DNA from: Pseudomonadota bacterium
GTDB taxonomy: Bacteria > Pseudomonadota > Gammaproteobacteria > Steroidobacterales > Steroidobacteraceae
Reading direction: 5' to 3'
DNA: 64,000 bases
Assembly: GCA_023423935.1 (NCBI GenBank)
Contig: JAFAEQ010000041.1
Location: 23,133-87,132 of the forward strand
This document shows, one piece after another, positions 51,752-59,542 of this stretch. The translations under genes and the position numbers were made by a program. Numbering within the stretch: position 1 is the first letter of the stretch; every line of letters starts with the position of its first letter. The notes beneath the pieces are model-generated. The model was not told the DNA's origin. It was given only the letters and a program-made list of their open reading frames with translations, and made no database searches.

Positions 51752-52384
51752 TTATCCGGCGTCGTCTGCCGCAAGCAACGCGTAATTGCGGTGAAGCGTC
51801 AGAACGAACCCAGCCAGGTCCTCGAAGGTTCCGGTGTTCACGATCACATCGTCCGCGACGGCGAGGCGCTGCTCACGTGTGGCCTGCGCGGCGAGGATCC
51901 GCTGCGCTTCCTCGCGGCTCGATCCGTCACGCGACATCAAGCGGCGAATCTGATCTTCCTCGGGACAGTCGACCACGAGCACGCGGTCGTACTGGTCCGC
52001 ACGCGCCGTCTCCAGCAGCAGCGGAATCACGTGGATCTGATAAGCACCCTTTGCCTCGCGGGCACGCCGGGTCATTTCCGCTCGAATGGCAGGATGCGTG
52101 ATCGACTCCAGCACCTCCCGCTGTGCGGGGTCGGCAAAGACACGCTCACGCAGAGCGCGACGATTCAGATGGCCCGAAGGCTCGATCACTTCGGGGCCGA
52201 AAGCGTCCACGATCCGCGCCAGCGTTTCGGTGCCCGGCTCGACCACATCGCGAGCCACCTGATCGGCATCGATTACGGGCACGCCGAGGTCTTCGAAGAG
52301 CTGAGCAGCCGCGGACTTCCCGCTCGCGATCCCGCCCGTGAGCGCGACGAGAAATGGACGCTTGTTGGAATCGTTCGCGCTCAT
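51752..52384 (-). CDS. coaE: Dephospho-CoA kinase
   Basis: This 210-aa P-loop kinase has VALTGGIASGKSAAA, the DADQVARDVVEPG substrate region and PLLLETARADQYDRVLVVD. It performs the last step of coenzyme A synthesis. It lies between pilD and zapD, the conserved order. A 230-base gap without visible features separates it from pilD. Confidence 0.96.
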   Translation of the reverse strand: MSANDSNKRPFLVALTGGIASGKSAAAQLFEDLGVPVIDADQVARDVVEPGTETLARIVDAFGPEVIEPSGHLNRRALRERVFADPAQREVLESITHPAIRAEMTRRAREAKGAYQIHVIPLLLETARADQYDRVLVVDCPEEDQIRRLMSRDGSSREEAQRILAAQATREQRLAVADDVIVNTGTFEDLAGFVLTLHRNYALLAADDAG

Positions 52385-52614
52385 GCGGGGACTCTAGCAG
52401 AGCCGACAATGGTGTTCGCTGAGGACGAGGCGAACCACCGGTGGGAGTCAGGCCTCGAAGCCGGACCGACGCCGAGCTGTTGAAGATGTACCCGGAGTCG
52501 CCTGCAGAGGCGAATCAAGCCGCTGCGACCTCATTCCTAGACCGCGAGTATCACGGGATCGCGGATTTCCTGAACCCATGTGTCTCGTGTCAGTGGCGGG
52601 TTCTCAAGTGCGGC

Positions 52615-53625
52615 TCAGCGAAATCCGCTCATCCTCAAATAACCGCCCACCAGGCTGTCGCCCCACATGAGCGCGATCCAGCCCGCGGCGGCGAGATAGG
52701 GTCCGAAAGGAATCGGAATGTTGCGGTCGCGTCCGCGGATGACGATCAGCGCGATGCCAACGACGGCGCCCGTGAACGCCGACAGCAGAATGATCAGCGG
52801 CAGCTTGACCCATCCGAGCCAGGCGCCGAATGCCGCAAACAGTTTGAAGTCCCCGTAGCCCATGCCTTCCTTGCCGGTGAGCAGCTTGAATACCCAGTAC
52901 ACGCTCCACAGGCTCAGGTATCCGGCCACCGCGCCGATGATGCTGTCCTTCATCGAAACCGGCAGACCGATCGTCGGGTCGGTTCCGACGAGGCTCAGCA
53001 GCAAACCGATCCACATGAGCGGCAGCGTCATGTTGTCGGGCAGCAGCTGCGTATCGAAGTCGATGACCGCCAGCGCGATCAGAAACCACGTCAGCAGCAG
53101 CGCGGCTCCCGTGTACCAATGGAATCCAAACTTGGCCGCAACGAGCGCCGAGAGAATGGCAGTCGCGAGCTCCACGATCGGATAGCGCGGCGAGATCTTC
53201 GTGCCGCAGTTTGCGCACTTGCCGCGCAGGAACAGATAGCTGATCACTGGCACGTTCTGGACGGCCGTGATCAGCGCGCCGCATTTCGGGCACGCCGACC
53301 TGGGAACGAACAGGTTGTAGCGGGCGGGTGCTGCGGGCTCTGCGGCGGCCGCGGCAGGCTGTGCGCTGTGCGCTGCGTGCTGAGGCTCCTGTGGGTTCGA
53401 CTTCAGTCGAACATCCTTCTGCGCGCTGTCGGCGAGCTGATGCTCATTCAGAATCTGCCGCGCCTGCTGCCGCCATTCGCGCTCCAGCATCACGGGCACA
53501 CGATGGATCACGACATTCAGGAAGCTGCCCACGAGCAGACTGAAAATGAACACGACCGCGATCCACGCCGCGGGAGACGTCGCCAGCACATTCATCAGTT
53601 CGCCGATCACATCCTGCATGCTCAT
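52615..53625 (-). CDS. pilD: Prepilin leader peptidase/N-methyltransferase PilD, with an in-frame repeat insertion
   Basis: This 336-aa membrane enzyme cleaves and N-methylates type IV prepilins. It has the N-terminal VGSFLNVVIHRVP motif, the zinc pairs CPKC and CANC, and the two active-site aspartates in IDFDTQLLPD and GYGDFKLF. Residues about 63-100, between the first membrane segment and the first zinc pair, are unusually long and of low complexity (DVRLKSNPQEPQHAAHSAQP). This part is encoded by a 7-bp tandem array and a hairpin repeat (53357-53412). The core motifs are intact, so it is probably functional. Confidence 0.94.
   Translation of the reverse strand: MSMQDVIGELMNVLATSPAAWIAVVFIFSLLVGSFLNVVIHRVPVMLEREWRQQARQILNEHQLADSAQKDVRLKSNPQEPQHAAHSAQPAAAAAEPAAPARYNLFVPRSACPKCGALITAVQNVPVISYLFLRGKCANCGTKISPRYPIVELATAILSALVAAKFGFHWYTGAALLLTWFLIALAVIDFDTQLLPDNMTLPLMWIGLLLSLVGTDPTIGLPVSMKDSIIGAVAGYLSLWSVYWVFKLLTGKEGMGYGDFKLFAAFGAWLGWVKLPLIILLSAFTGAVVGIALIVIRGRDRNIPIPFGPYLAAAGWIALMWGDSLVGGYLRMSGFR
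53357..53412. repeat. Heptad array plus hairpin repeat inside pilD
   Basis: GGCTGTG, CGCTGTG, CGCTGCG, TGCTGAG (53357-53384) is a period-7 array like the intergenic arms. It is followed by TGTGGGTTCGACTTCAGTCG and AAC, a copy of the hairpin family clustered at 45.3-45.6 kb (palindrome 53395-53412). Both lie within the reading frame. Confidence 0.75.
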
Positions 53626-53647
53626 GCCCGCTTATCGCCGATAAGAA

Positions 53648-53670
53648 AACGCCGCGCAAAGCGCGGCGTT
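53648..53670 (-). terminator. Intrinsic terminator after pilC
   Basis: AACGCCGCGC and its complement form a 10-bp perfect stem with a 3-base loop. On the minus strand it is followed by TTCTTAT. It lies between pilC and pilD, so pilD may depend on its own promoter or read-through. Confidence 0.8.
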
Positions 53671-53729
53671 TGGAGTCCCCATGCCAATTTTTGTTATTGA
53701 GCCGCCCGCTTCCGAACGGCTTCGAACTC

Positions 53730-54947
53730 TTACACCACCGCACCGAGTTTGAAGATCGGCAGGTACATCGCGATCACGAGTCCGCCGACCAGCACACCGA
53801 GAATCGCCATGATCAGCGGCTCGAGCAAGCTGCTCATGGAGTCGACCGCCGCGTCGACGTCTGCCTCGTAGAAATCGGCAACCTTCGCTGCCATCTGATC
53901 CAGCGAGCCGGATTCCTCACCGACCGCGATCATCTGAATCACCATGTTTGGGAACAGGCCAGTGCTCTCCATGCAGCGCTGCAAACGCATGCCGGTGGAG
54001 ACTTCGTCACGAATGCGAAGTGTCGCTTCCTCATAAACGATGTTGCCGGTGGCGCCGGCGACCGAGGTCAACGCTTCGACCAGAGGAACGCCGGCGGCAA
54101 ACATGGTCGCAAGCGTTCTGGAATAGCGAGCGATCGCCGCTTTCACCATGATCGGTCCAATGACAGGCATCTTGAGCAGGATGCGGTCAAGAGCACGTCG
54201 CATCGGACGCGAGCGCTTCTTGAAATAGAAGAAGGCGTAGCCAGTGCCGCCTGCGATCAGTGCGATCATCCATCCTTTGTCTTGCACGAAGCGAGACAGG
54301 TTGATCACCATCTGCGTGAAAGCCGGCAGATCCGCACCGAAACCTTTGAACAGGGATTCGAACTGCGGAATCACGAAGATCAGCAAGATTACCGTCACGA
54401 TCACTGCGACGACCATGACCGCTGCGGGATAAAACAACGCCTTCTTGATTTTCTTCTTCAGCGCTTCGGTTTTTTCCTTGTAGGTCGCCACTTTGTCGAG
54501 GAGCGTCTCGAGTGCGCCGGCATGTTCGCCCGCCTCGACCAGGTTCACGAACAGGTCATCGAAATACAGAGGGTGCTTTGCCAAAGCCTCATGGAGCGTT
54601 GTGCCGGCTTCGATGTCAGCCTTGATCGCCAGGATCAACTTTTGCATCGACGGCTTGTCATGACCATTGCCGACGATGTCGAAGGCCTGGACCATGGGGA
54701 TGCCAGCCTGGAGCATCGTCGCAAGTTGGCGGGCAAAGAGCGCAATGTCCTCGGCCGTGATCTTCTTCCCGCTCTTGAAGAGCTGGACTTCCTTGCGAAC
54801 TTTCTTGGCAAGCACACCCTGTCGCCGCAGGTCGGCCTTCACCGCCGCTTCGGAGACCGCGAGCATCTTGCCCTTGATCTTCTTTCCGCGCTTGTCCGTG
54901 CCTTCCCAGACGAACGGGAACTGCTGTGTCGACGCAATTTGTGCCAT
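53730..54947 (-). CDS. pilC: Type IV pilus inner-membrane platform protein PilC
   Basis: This 405-aa protein has two T2SS/T4P GspF domains, each followed by membrane segments. Hallmarks are FVWEGTDKRGKKIKGKM at the start, ALFARQLATMLQAGIPMVQAFD, and the repeat YSRTLATMFAAGVPLVEAL, plus EESGSLDQM. PilC links the PilB motor to the pilus base. It is 31 bases after pilB. Confidence 0.97.
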   Translation of the reverse strand: MAQIASTQQFPFVWEGTDKRGKKIKGKMLAVSEAAVKADLRRQGVLAKKVRKEVQLFKSGKKITAEDIALFARQLATMLQAGIPMVQAFDIVGNGHDKPSMQKLILAIKADIEAGTTLHEALAKHPLYFDDLFVNLVEAGEHAGALETLLDKVATYKEKTEALKKKIKKALFYPAAVMVVAVIVTVILLIFVIPQFESLFKGFGADLPAFTQMVINLSRFVQDKGWMIALIAGGTGYAFFYFKKRSRPMRRALDRILLKMPVIGPIMVKAAIARYSRTLATMFAAGVPLVEALTSVAGATGNIVYEEATLRIRDEVSTGMRLQRCMESTGLFPNMVIQMIAVGEESGSLDQMAAKVADFYEADVDAAVDSMSSLLEPLIMAILGVLVGGLVIAMYLPIFKLGAVV

Positions 54948-54978
54948 GGCGATTTCCTGAACGATCAGCAGCTGAGAA

Positions 54979-56721
54979 TTATTCGGTCGTGCACTGGTTG
55001 ACTTCGTCGAGGCTGGTCAAACCTGCCTTGACCTTGGCCAGGCCTGATTTCCGGAGATCCCAGATCCCTTCGGCCGCAGACTGCTTGGCAATATCCACGG
55101 CGTTACCGTCCTGAAGAATGATCCGCTGGATTTCTTCCGAGACAGGCATTACCTGATAGAGGCCCGTTCGGCCCTTGTAGCCGTCCGTGCAGCTGCCGCA
55201 GCCGACAGGCCGATAGATCTTCAGGCCTTCTGCGATCTCTTCTTCCGAGAATCCTTCCTTCAGCAAGGCATCGTGAGACATTTCGATCGGCTGCTTGCAG
55301 TTGTTGCAGAGCTTGCGCGCCAGTCGCTGAGCGATGATCAGGGAAACCGAGGTCGCAATGGCGTAAGGCTTCACGCCCATATCCACCAGGCGGGTCAATG
55401 TTTTCGGCGCATCGTTGGTATGCAGCGTCGAGAGCACCAAGTGTCCGGTCTGTGCCGCCTTGATCGCGATTTCCGCAGTCTCGAGGTCACGGATTTCGCC
55501 GACCATGATCACGTCCGGGTCCTGACGCAGGAAGGCGCGCAGGGCGCCAGCGAAGGTGAGGCCGACCTTCGGGTTGACGTTCACCTGATTCACGCCGGGT
55601 AGATTGATTTCCGCCGGATCTTCCGCCGTCGAGATATTGGTGTCTTCCTTGTTCAGGATATTCAGGCCCGTGTAGAGCGACACCGTCTTACCGCTACCGG
55701 TCGGGCCCGTGACAAGGATCATTCCGTGCGGCTGCGCCAGCGCTTTCATGTAGAGCTCTTTCTGCTGAGGCTCATAGCCCAGCGCATCGATACCCAGCAT
55801 CGCGCTCGACGGGTCGAGAATACGGGCAACGATCTTCTCGCCGAAGAGCGTCGGACAGGTGCTTACGCGGAAGTCGATCGCACGATTCTTCGAGATGCGC
55901 ATCTTGATGCGGCCGTCCTGAGGGACGCGCCGCTCGGCGATATCGAGCCGCGACATCACCTTGATACGTGCCGCGAGCTTGTTGGCCAACTGCACGGGCG
56001 GTGCAGCAAGCTCTTTCAGATAGCCGTCGAGGCGAAGACGTATGCGATAGGACTTTTCGTAAGGTTCAAAGTGAATATCGGATGCGCCTTTCTTGATCGC
56101 ATCCAGCAGGACCTTATTGACGAAGCGGACGATCGGAGCGTCTTCGACGTCGTCACGCGCTACTGAATCGCCCTCGAGTTCGTCTTCGCCACTGGTGATG
56201 TCGAGATTTTCGAGGTCCAGACCGTCCTCATCAGCCAATGCCGACATCTGGGTGTCGGCTTGTTCGATGGCTTTGCTGGCGATGCGCTGAAGCTTGTCGT
56301 CCTCGACGACCACGGCCTCGACGGACAAGCCTGTTTGAAACTTGATCTCATCCAAGGCGTGCAGATTCGTGGGATCAGATACGGCCACGAACAGCCGTTT
56401 ACCGCGCTTGATCAGCGGTAGCACCCGGTGCTTGGCGAGGAGCTTGTCCGAGACCAGTTTGACAGTGTCGAGGTCCGGCTGAATCGACTCGAGGTCTAGC
56501 AGGGGGACGCCGAACTCTTGGGAAGCAGCGATGGCTATTTCGCGTGCCTCTGCCAAGCCTTGAGCAACCAGATGCGAAACGAGATTGGTATTCGCTTCCT
56601 TTGCCGCATTCACGGCGTCCACCATGGCCCGTTCTTCCACAAGGCCATCCTGGATCAAGCGCAGAGGGAGTCCCTGGAGAGACATGCGCTGAGGATTCAA
56701 TGATGAACTGGCTTCTGCCAT
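54979..56721 (-). CDS. pilB: Type IV pilus assembly ATPase PilB
   Basis: This 580-aa ATPase has an N-terminal MshEN/GspE-N domain, Walker A GPTGSGKT, the Asp box, Walker B GEIRDLETAEIA and a tetracysteine zinc site (CNNC and CGSC). It powers pilus extension. The N-terminal MshEN type domain binds cyclic di-GMP in some relatives, which may be relevant given the riboswitch at 40.4 kb; this is inference. Confidence 0.97.
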   Translation of the reverse strand: MAEASSSLNPQRMSLQGLPLRLIQDGLVEERAMVDAVNAAKEANTNLVSHLVAQGLAEAREIAIAASQEFGVPLLDLESIQPDLDTVKLVSDKLLAKHRVLPLIKRGKRLFVAVSDPTNLHALDEIKFQTGLSVEAVVVEDDKLQRIASKAIEQADTQMSALADEDGLDLENLDITSGEDELEGDSVARDDVEDAPIVRFVNKVLLDAIKKGASDIHFEPYEKSYRIRLRLDGYLKELAAPPVQLANKLAARIKVMSRLDIAERRVPQDGRIKMRISKNRAIDFRVSTCPTLFGEKIVARILDPSSAMLGIDALGYEPQQKELYMKALAQPHGMILVTGPTGSGKTVSLYTGLNILNKEDTNISTAEDPAEINLPGVNQVNVNPKVGLTFAGALRAFLRQDPDVIMVGEIRDLETAEIAIKAAQTGHLVLSTLHTNDAPKTLTRLVDMGVKPYAIATSVSLIIAQRLARKLCNNCKQPIEMSHDALLKEGFSEEEIAEGLKIYRPVGCGSCTDGYKGRTGLYQVMPVSEEIQRIILQDGNAVDIAKQSAAEGIWDLRKSGLAKVKAGLTSLDEVNQCTTE

Positions 56722-56847
56722 GGGAACTCTAGTGCAGTTGCGGACGCGCCAATGCTACTTTGGCCTTCCGTAAAGATGTCAAATTACTTGAAGATTGTCC
56801 CCGGTCGGCCCGTCCTGATACGCGACTGACTTCACACAACTGAGCCA

Positions 56848-56877
56848 AAAAGAAAGCCCCTCGGAGAGGGGCTTTCT
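56848..56877 (-). terminator. Intrinsic terminator after pilA
   Basis: AGAAAGCCCCTC and GAGGGGCTTTCT form a 12-bp perfect stem with a 3-base loop. On the minus strand a T tract follows. It separates pilA from pilB. Confidence 0.92.
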
Positions 56878-56895
56878 GGTGACTGCGGCTCTCGA

Positions 56896-57441
56896 TTAAG
56901 CGCGGCAGTTGGCCGGCAAATACTTCGGCAGCAGGGTCGTGCCGTCGACGTTGCTCGGAGCAGCATTGCCGCCTTCTGGATCGTGAACTTCAGTCGGGCC
57001 CGCGTTCTTACCGCAGATCCACACGACGTCTTCATTACCCGCGGCAGTTTCGCCGCTCAGGACCGGACGCAGCGCAAGAACGAGGCCGTTGATCTTGGCG
57101 TTTGCCTGAAACCCGTCTTCGTTCGAGAAGGTGACGTAGATCGTTCCGTCGGTGACGTTGACTTCGCTCACGTACTTGCCCTTCGGAATCTCGGTGTCAG
57201 CATGGCCAAGAGTGCCAGCCGCATCTTCCGGTCCCATCGCGGTCGGCCATGCGCCGTTCTGTGCGTAGAACTCCGCAACTTCGGCTTTCACCGCTGCGGC
57301 CAGATTCATGCCTTCCGTCACCTGCGCGCGGATCGTGTAGTCCTGATACGCAGGAATTGCGATCGCCGCCAGGATGCCGATGATCGCGACCACGATCATC
57401 AGTTCGATCAGGGTGAAACCCTTTTGTACTTGCTTCAACAT
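56896..57441 (-). CDS. pilA: Type IV major pilin PilA
   Basis: This 181-aa prepilin has the short basic leader MLKQVQKG, cleavage before FTLIELMIVVAIIGILAAIAIP with Glu at mature position 5, and a C-terminal Cys pair (VWICGK and PANCRA) forming the D-loop. It polymerises into the pilus after processing by PilD. The ATG at 57441 has GGAG six bases upstream. A sigma-54 promoter lies upstream and pilR-pilS flank it. Confidence 0.96.
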   Translation of the reverse strand: MLKQVQKGFTLIELMIVVAIIGILAAIAIPAYQDYTIRAQVTEGMNLAAAVKAEVAEFYAQNGAWPTAMGPEDAAGTLGHADTEIPKGKYVSEVNVTDGTIYVTFSNEDGFQANAKINGLVLALRPVLSGETAAGNEDVVWICGKNAGPTEVHDPEGGNAAPSNVDGTTLLPKYLPANCRA

Positions 57442-57497
57442 TTGAAACTCCATGTGGTGGTTCGAAAACAGCGGCGTTTCGCCGGCACAGGGGATAG

Positions 57498-57513
57498 AGC
57501 AAGCGCTGTGCCA
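57498..57513 (-). promoter_or_regulatory. Sigma-54 promoter of pilA
   Basis: On the minus strand TGGCAC, five bases AGCGC, then TTGCT matches the -24/-12 consensus TGGCAC-N5-TTGCW exactly. It lies about 60 bases before the pilA start. The neighbouring pilR encodes an NtrC-type activator that would drive it. Confidence 0.9.
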
Positions 57514-57690
57514 GCGGTGCGGCTGGGAACGTAAGTTACTGACTGGATGGATGCTTTACTGAGACCCAATCGACATTGTTAAGTGGGTTTGTCGTTGCCT
57601 CAGAGGCGGTTCTCGTCAGACAGTGACAAGGCTTGTCACTTCTCGACGCCTGAAGCCGACACGTCAGTCGCAGACAGGTGACGCTATGAC

Positions 57691-59040
57691 TTACTCGATC
57701 CCCAACTTCTTGATCCGATACCTCAGCGATCTGAATGTCATTCCCAGTAGCGCTGCGGCTTTCGTCTTGTTGTAGCGCGTCTGTTCGAGTGCCCTGACGA
57801 TCGCATCTCTCTCTATATCTTCCAGGGCTTCGCCGAGTTTCTCGCCCGGTGCGACGGATGTCGTGGGCAGCGCGGCGTCGGCGTTTGCCACCTTGGGCCG
57901 CAACTGCAGATCCCCGATATCGATCACCCCATTCGCGCACAGCGTCGCGGCTCTTTCGAGCACGTTCTCGAGCTCGCGTACGTTGCCAGGGAAGTGGTAG
58001 GTGCCCAGCGTCTTCAGGGCAGCCTCTGTGATGCTCAGGGATTTCATTCCCGTCTGTTTGCCCAGTCGCTTGATGATGAACTCGACGAGCTCGGGGATGT
58101 CTTCGAGGCGTTCGCGCAATGGCGGAACGCGGACTTCAATGACGTTGACCCGGTAGAACAAGTCTTCGCGGAATTTTCCTTCGGCCACGAGCGCGGCGAG
58201 GTTCTTGTGAGTCGCGGACAGGATGCGAACGTCCACCGGGATTTCACGAGATTCGCCGACGGGTCGGACGCTCTTTTCCTGAATCACGCGCAAGAGCTTC
58301 ACTTGCATGTGCAGCGGCAGGTCGGCAATTTCGTCGAGGAATAACGTGCCGCCTTCGGCGGACTGAATCAGGCCCTGCTTGTCGGCGACGGCGCCGGTGA
58401 AGCTGCCTTTGCGGTGACCGAACAGTTCGCTTTCCATCAGCTCGGAAGGTATTGCGCCGCAGTTCACCGGAACGAATGGACCGTCGCGGCGTGCGCCAGC
58501 GTTGTGGATCAAGTGCGCGACCAATTCCTTGCCAGTGCCCGACTCGCCGTAGATGTGCACGGGTGCCTGACTGCGTGCGACGCGCTCGATCAGCTCGCGC
58601 AGCTGTTCCATCTTCGCCGAGCGGCCGAGCAGCTTGACCTGCGGCAACTGGATCGTGTTTTCGCTGCCTTCACCGAGCTTGAGCGTTGCGGCGATCAGCT
58701 TGCGAAGGGCGGCGAGGTCGAGCGGCTTCGAAATGAAATCGAAGGCACCGAGCTTCAGTGCGCGTACTGCGGTTTCGACGTTGCCATGCGCCGTAATCAC
58801 GGCCACGGGCGTGTGCGCCTTATGCGTCTGGATCCATTCGACGAGGCTGAGCCCATCGCCATCCGGCAGCCGCATGTCCGTGAAGCACAGATCAAACGGC
58901 GTATTACGCAACTCACGCGTGGCCGAGCCGATGTCCCCGGCAGTCACGACTTCGATATTCATGCGCTCGAGCGTGATACCCAGCAACTCTCGAATATCGG
59001 GTTCGTCGTCGACGACAAGTGCGCGATGTTTACGGGACAT
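57691..59040 (-). CDS. pilR: NtrC-type sigma-54 response regulator PilR
   Basis: This 449-aa regulator has an N-terminal receiver (ALVVDDEPDIRELL, phosphorylated Asp in CFTDMRLPDG), a central AAA+ domain with GESGTGKE and GSFTGAVADKQG (GAFTGA motif with Ser), and a C-terminal Fis-type helix-turn-helix ending RSLRYRIKKLGIE. It activates pilA from the sigma-54 promoter when phosphorylated by PilS. The start at 59040 gives the canonical receiver; upstream frame runs into the heptad array. Confidence 0.95.
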   Translation of the reverse strand: MSRKHRALVVDDEPDIRELLGITLERMNIEVVTAGDIGSATRELRNTPFDLCFTDMRLPDGDGLSLVEWIQTHKAHTPVAVITAHGNVETAVRALKLGAFDFISKPLDLAALRKLIAATLKLGEGSENTIQLPQVKLLGRSAKMEQLRELIERVARSQAPVHIYGESGTGKELVAHLIHNAGARRDGPFVPVNCGAIPSELMESELFGHRKGSFTGAVADKQGLIQSAEGGTLFLDEIADLPLHMQVKLLRVIQEKSVRPVGESREIPVDVRILSATHKNLAALVAEGKFREDLFYRVNVIEVRVPPLRERLEDIPELVEFIIKRLGKQTGMKSLSITEAALKTLGTYHFPGNVRELENVLERAATLCANGVIDIGDLQLRPKVANADAALPTTSVAPGEKLGEALEDIERDAIVRALEQTRYNKTKAAALLGMTFRSLRYRIKKLGIE

Positions 59041-59052
59041 GGGGATCAGGTC

Positions 59053-59533
59053 GTAGGCTGTAGGCTGTAGGCTGTAGGTAAGAGGTTCGACGCAATCTGC
59101 TGTTATTGCTGCTGCTGGTCGTGCAGGGCGCGCAGCAAAGCGTTGAGTGCCTTCGCCGTTGCGGTGCACTCGTCATAAAGACGTTGACCATCGGTGCCTG
59201 CGAAATAACCCAAGCGCTGAGCAACGCTGATTTCATACTGAAGTTCTCGGGCCGAGCCGTACGCGATTTCGATGAATCTCAGATACTCGTTGTGCGTCGA
59301 TCGGGAACAACCCTCGACGATGTTGGCAGCAATCGACACCGCGGCACGGCGCATCTGTGATTGCAGTCCATATCGTTCTGTAACCGGGAATTCCGTCGTT
59401 CGCCGATAAACCTGCATCGTCAGCTGGTCAGCAAGTCCAAACACTTTCAATTTACTGTGATCGCGCACGGCAACTCCCTTGCCGACTGCTGTTCCTTCCG
59501 GACCTACAGCCTACAGCCTACAGCCCACAGCCT
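59053..59533. mobile_element. Heptad-armed element enclosing a four-helix-bundle gene (pilR-pilS gap)
   Basis: The left arm is GGCTGTA three times with flanking TA and GG (59053-59079), ending in GGTAAGA. The right arm at 59505-59532 is TACAGCC three times and CACAGCC. Between them lies one complete gene (59103-59468). The arms use the same word as the elements at 34.0 and 62.7 kb that hold no gene. The mobile call is an inference from the repeated arms and the extra gene splitting the pilS-pilR pair. Confidence 0.6.
59103..59468 (-). CDS. Four-helix-bundle protein (S23/IVS family, Avd-like)
   Basis: This 121-aa protein matches the four-helix-bundle family known from intervening sequences in 23S rRNA genes and, as Avd, from diversity-generating retroelements. 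Typical blocks are KVFGLADQLTMQVYRRTTEFP, YGLQSQMRRAAVSIAANIVEG (overlapping the family core QMRRAAVSIAANIAEG) and FIEIAYGSARELQYEISVA. Members form basic pentamers that bind nucleic acids. The start is GTG at 59468 with GGGAG five bases upstream. It lies between pilS and pilR, genes usually adjacent, inside heptad arms. I see no reverse transcriptase or rRNA near it. Its role here is unknown. Confidence 0.88.
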   Translation of the reverse strand: MRDHSKLKVFGLADQLTMQVYRRTTEFPVTERYGLQSQMRRAAVSIAANIVEGCSRSTHNEYLRFIEIAYGSARELQYEISVAQRLGYFAGTDGQRLYDECTATAKALNALLRALHDQQQQ

Positions 59534-59542
59534 CCACAAAAC

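Noticed and set aside
59053..59100. Upstream extension of PilR through the repeat array
   Set aside because: The added residues (YSLQPTAYD type) are direct translation of the GGCTGTA heptads, and the receiver domain starts naturally at 59040.
59103..59468. A diversity-generating retroelement around the Avd-like protein
   Set aside because: No reverse transcriptase, template or variable repeat is visible in the window; the nearest genes are pilS and pilR.
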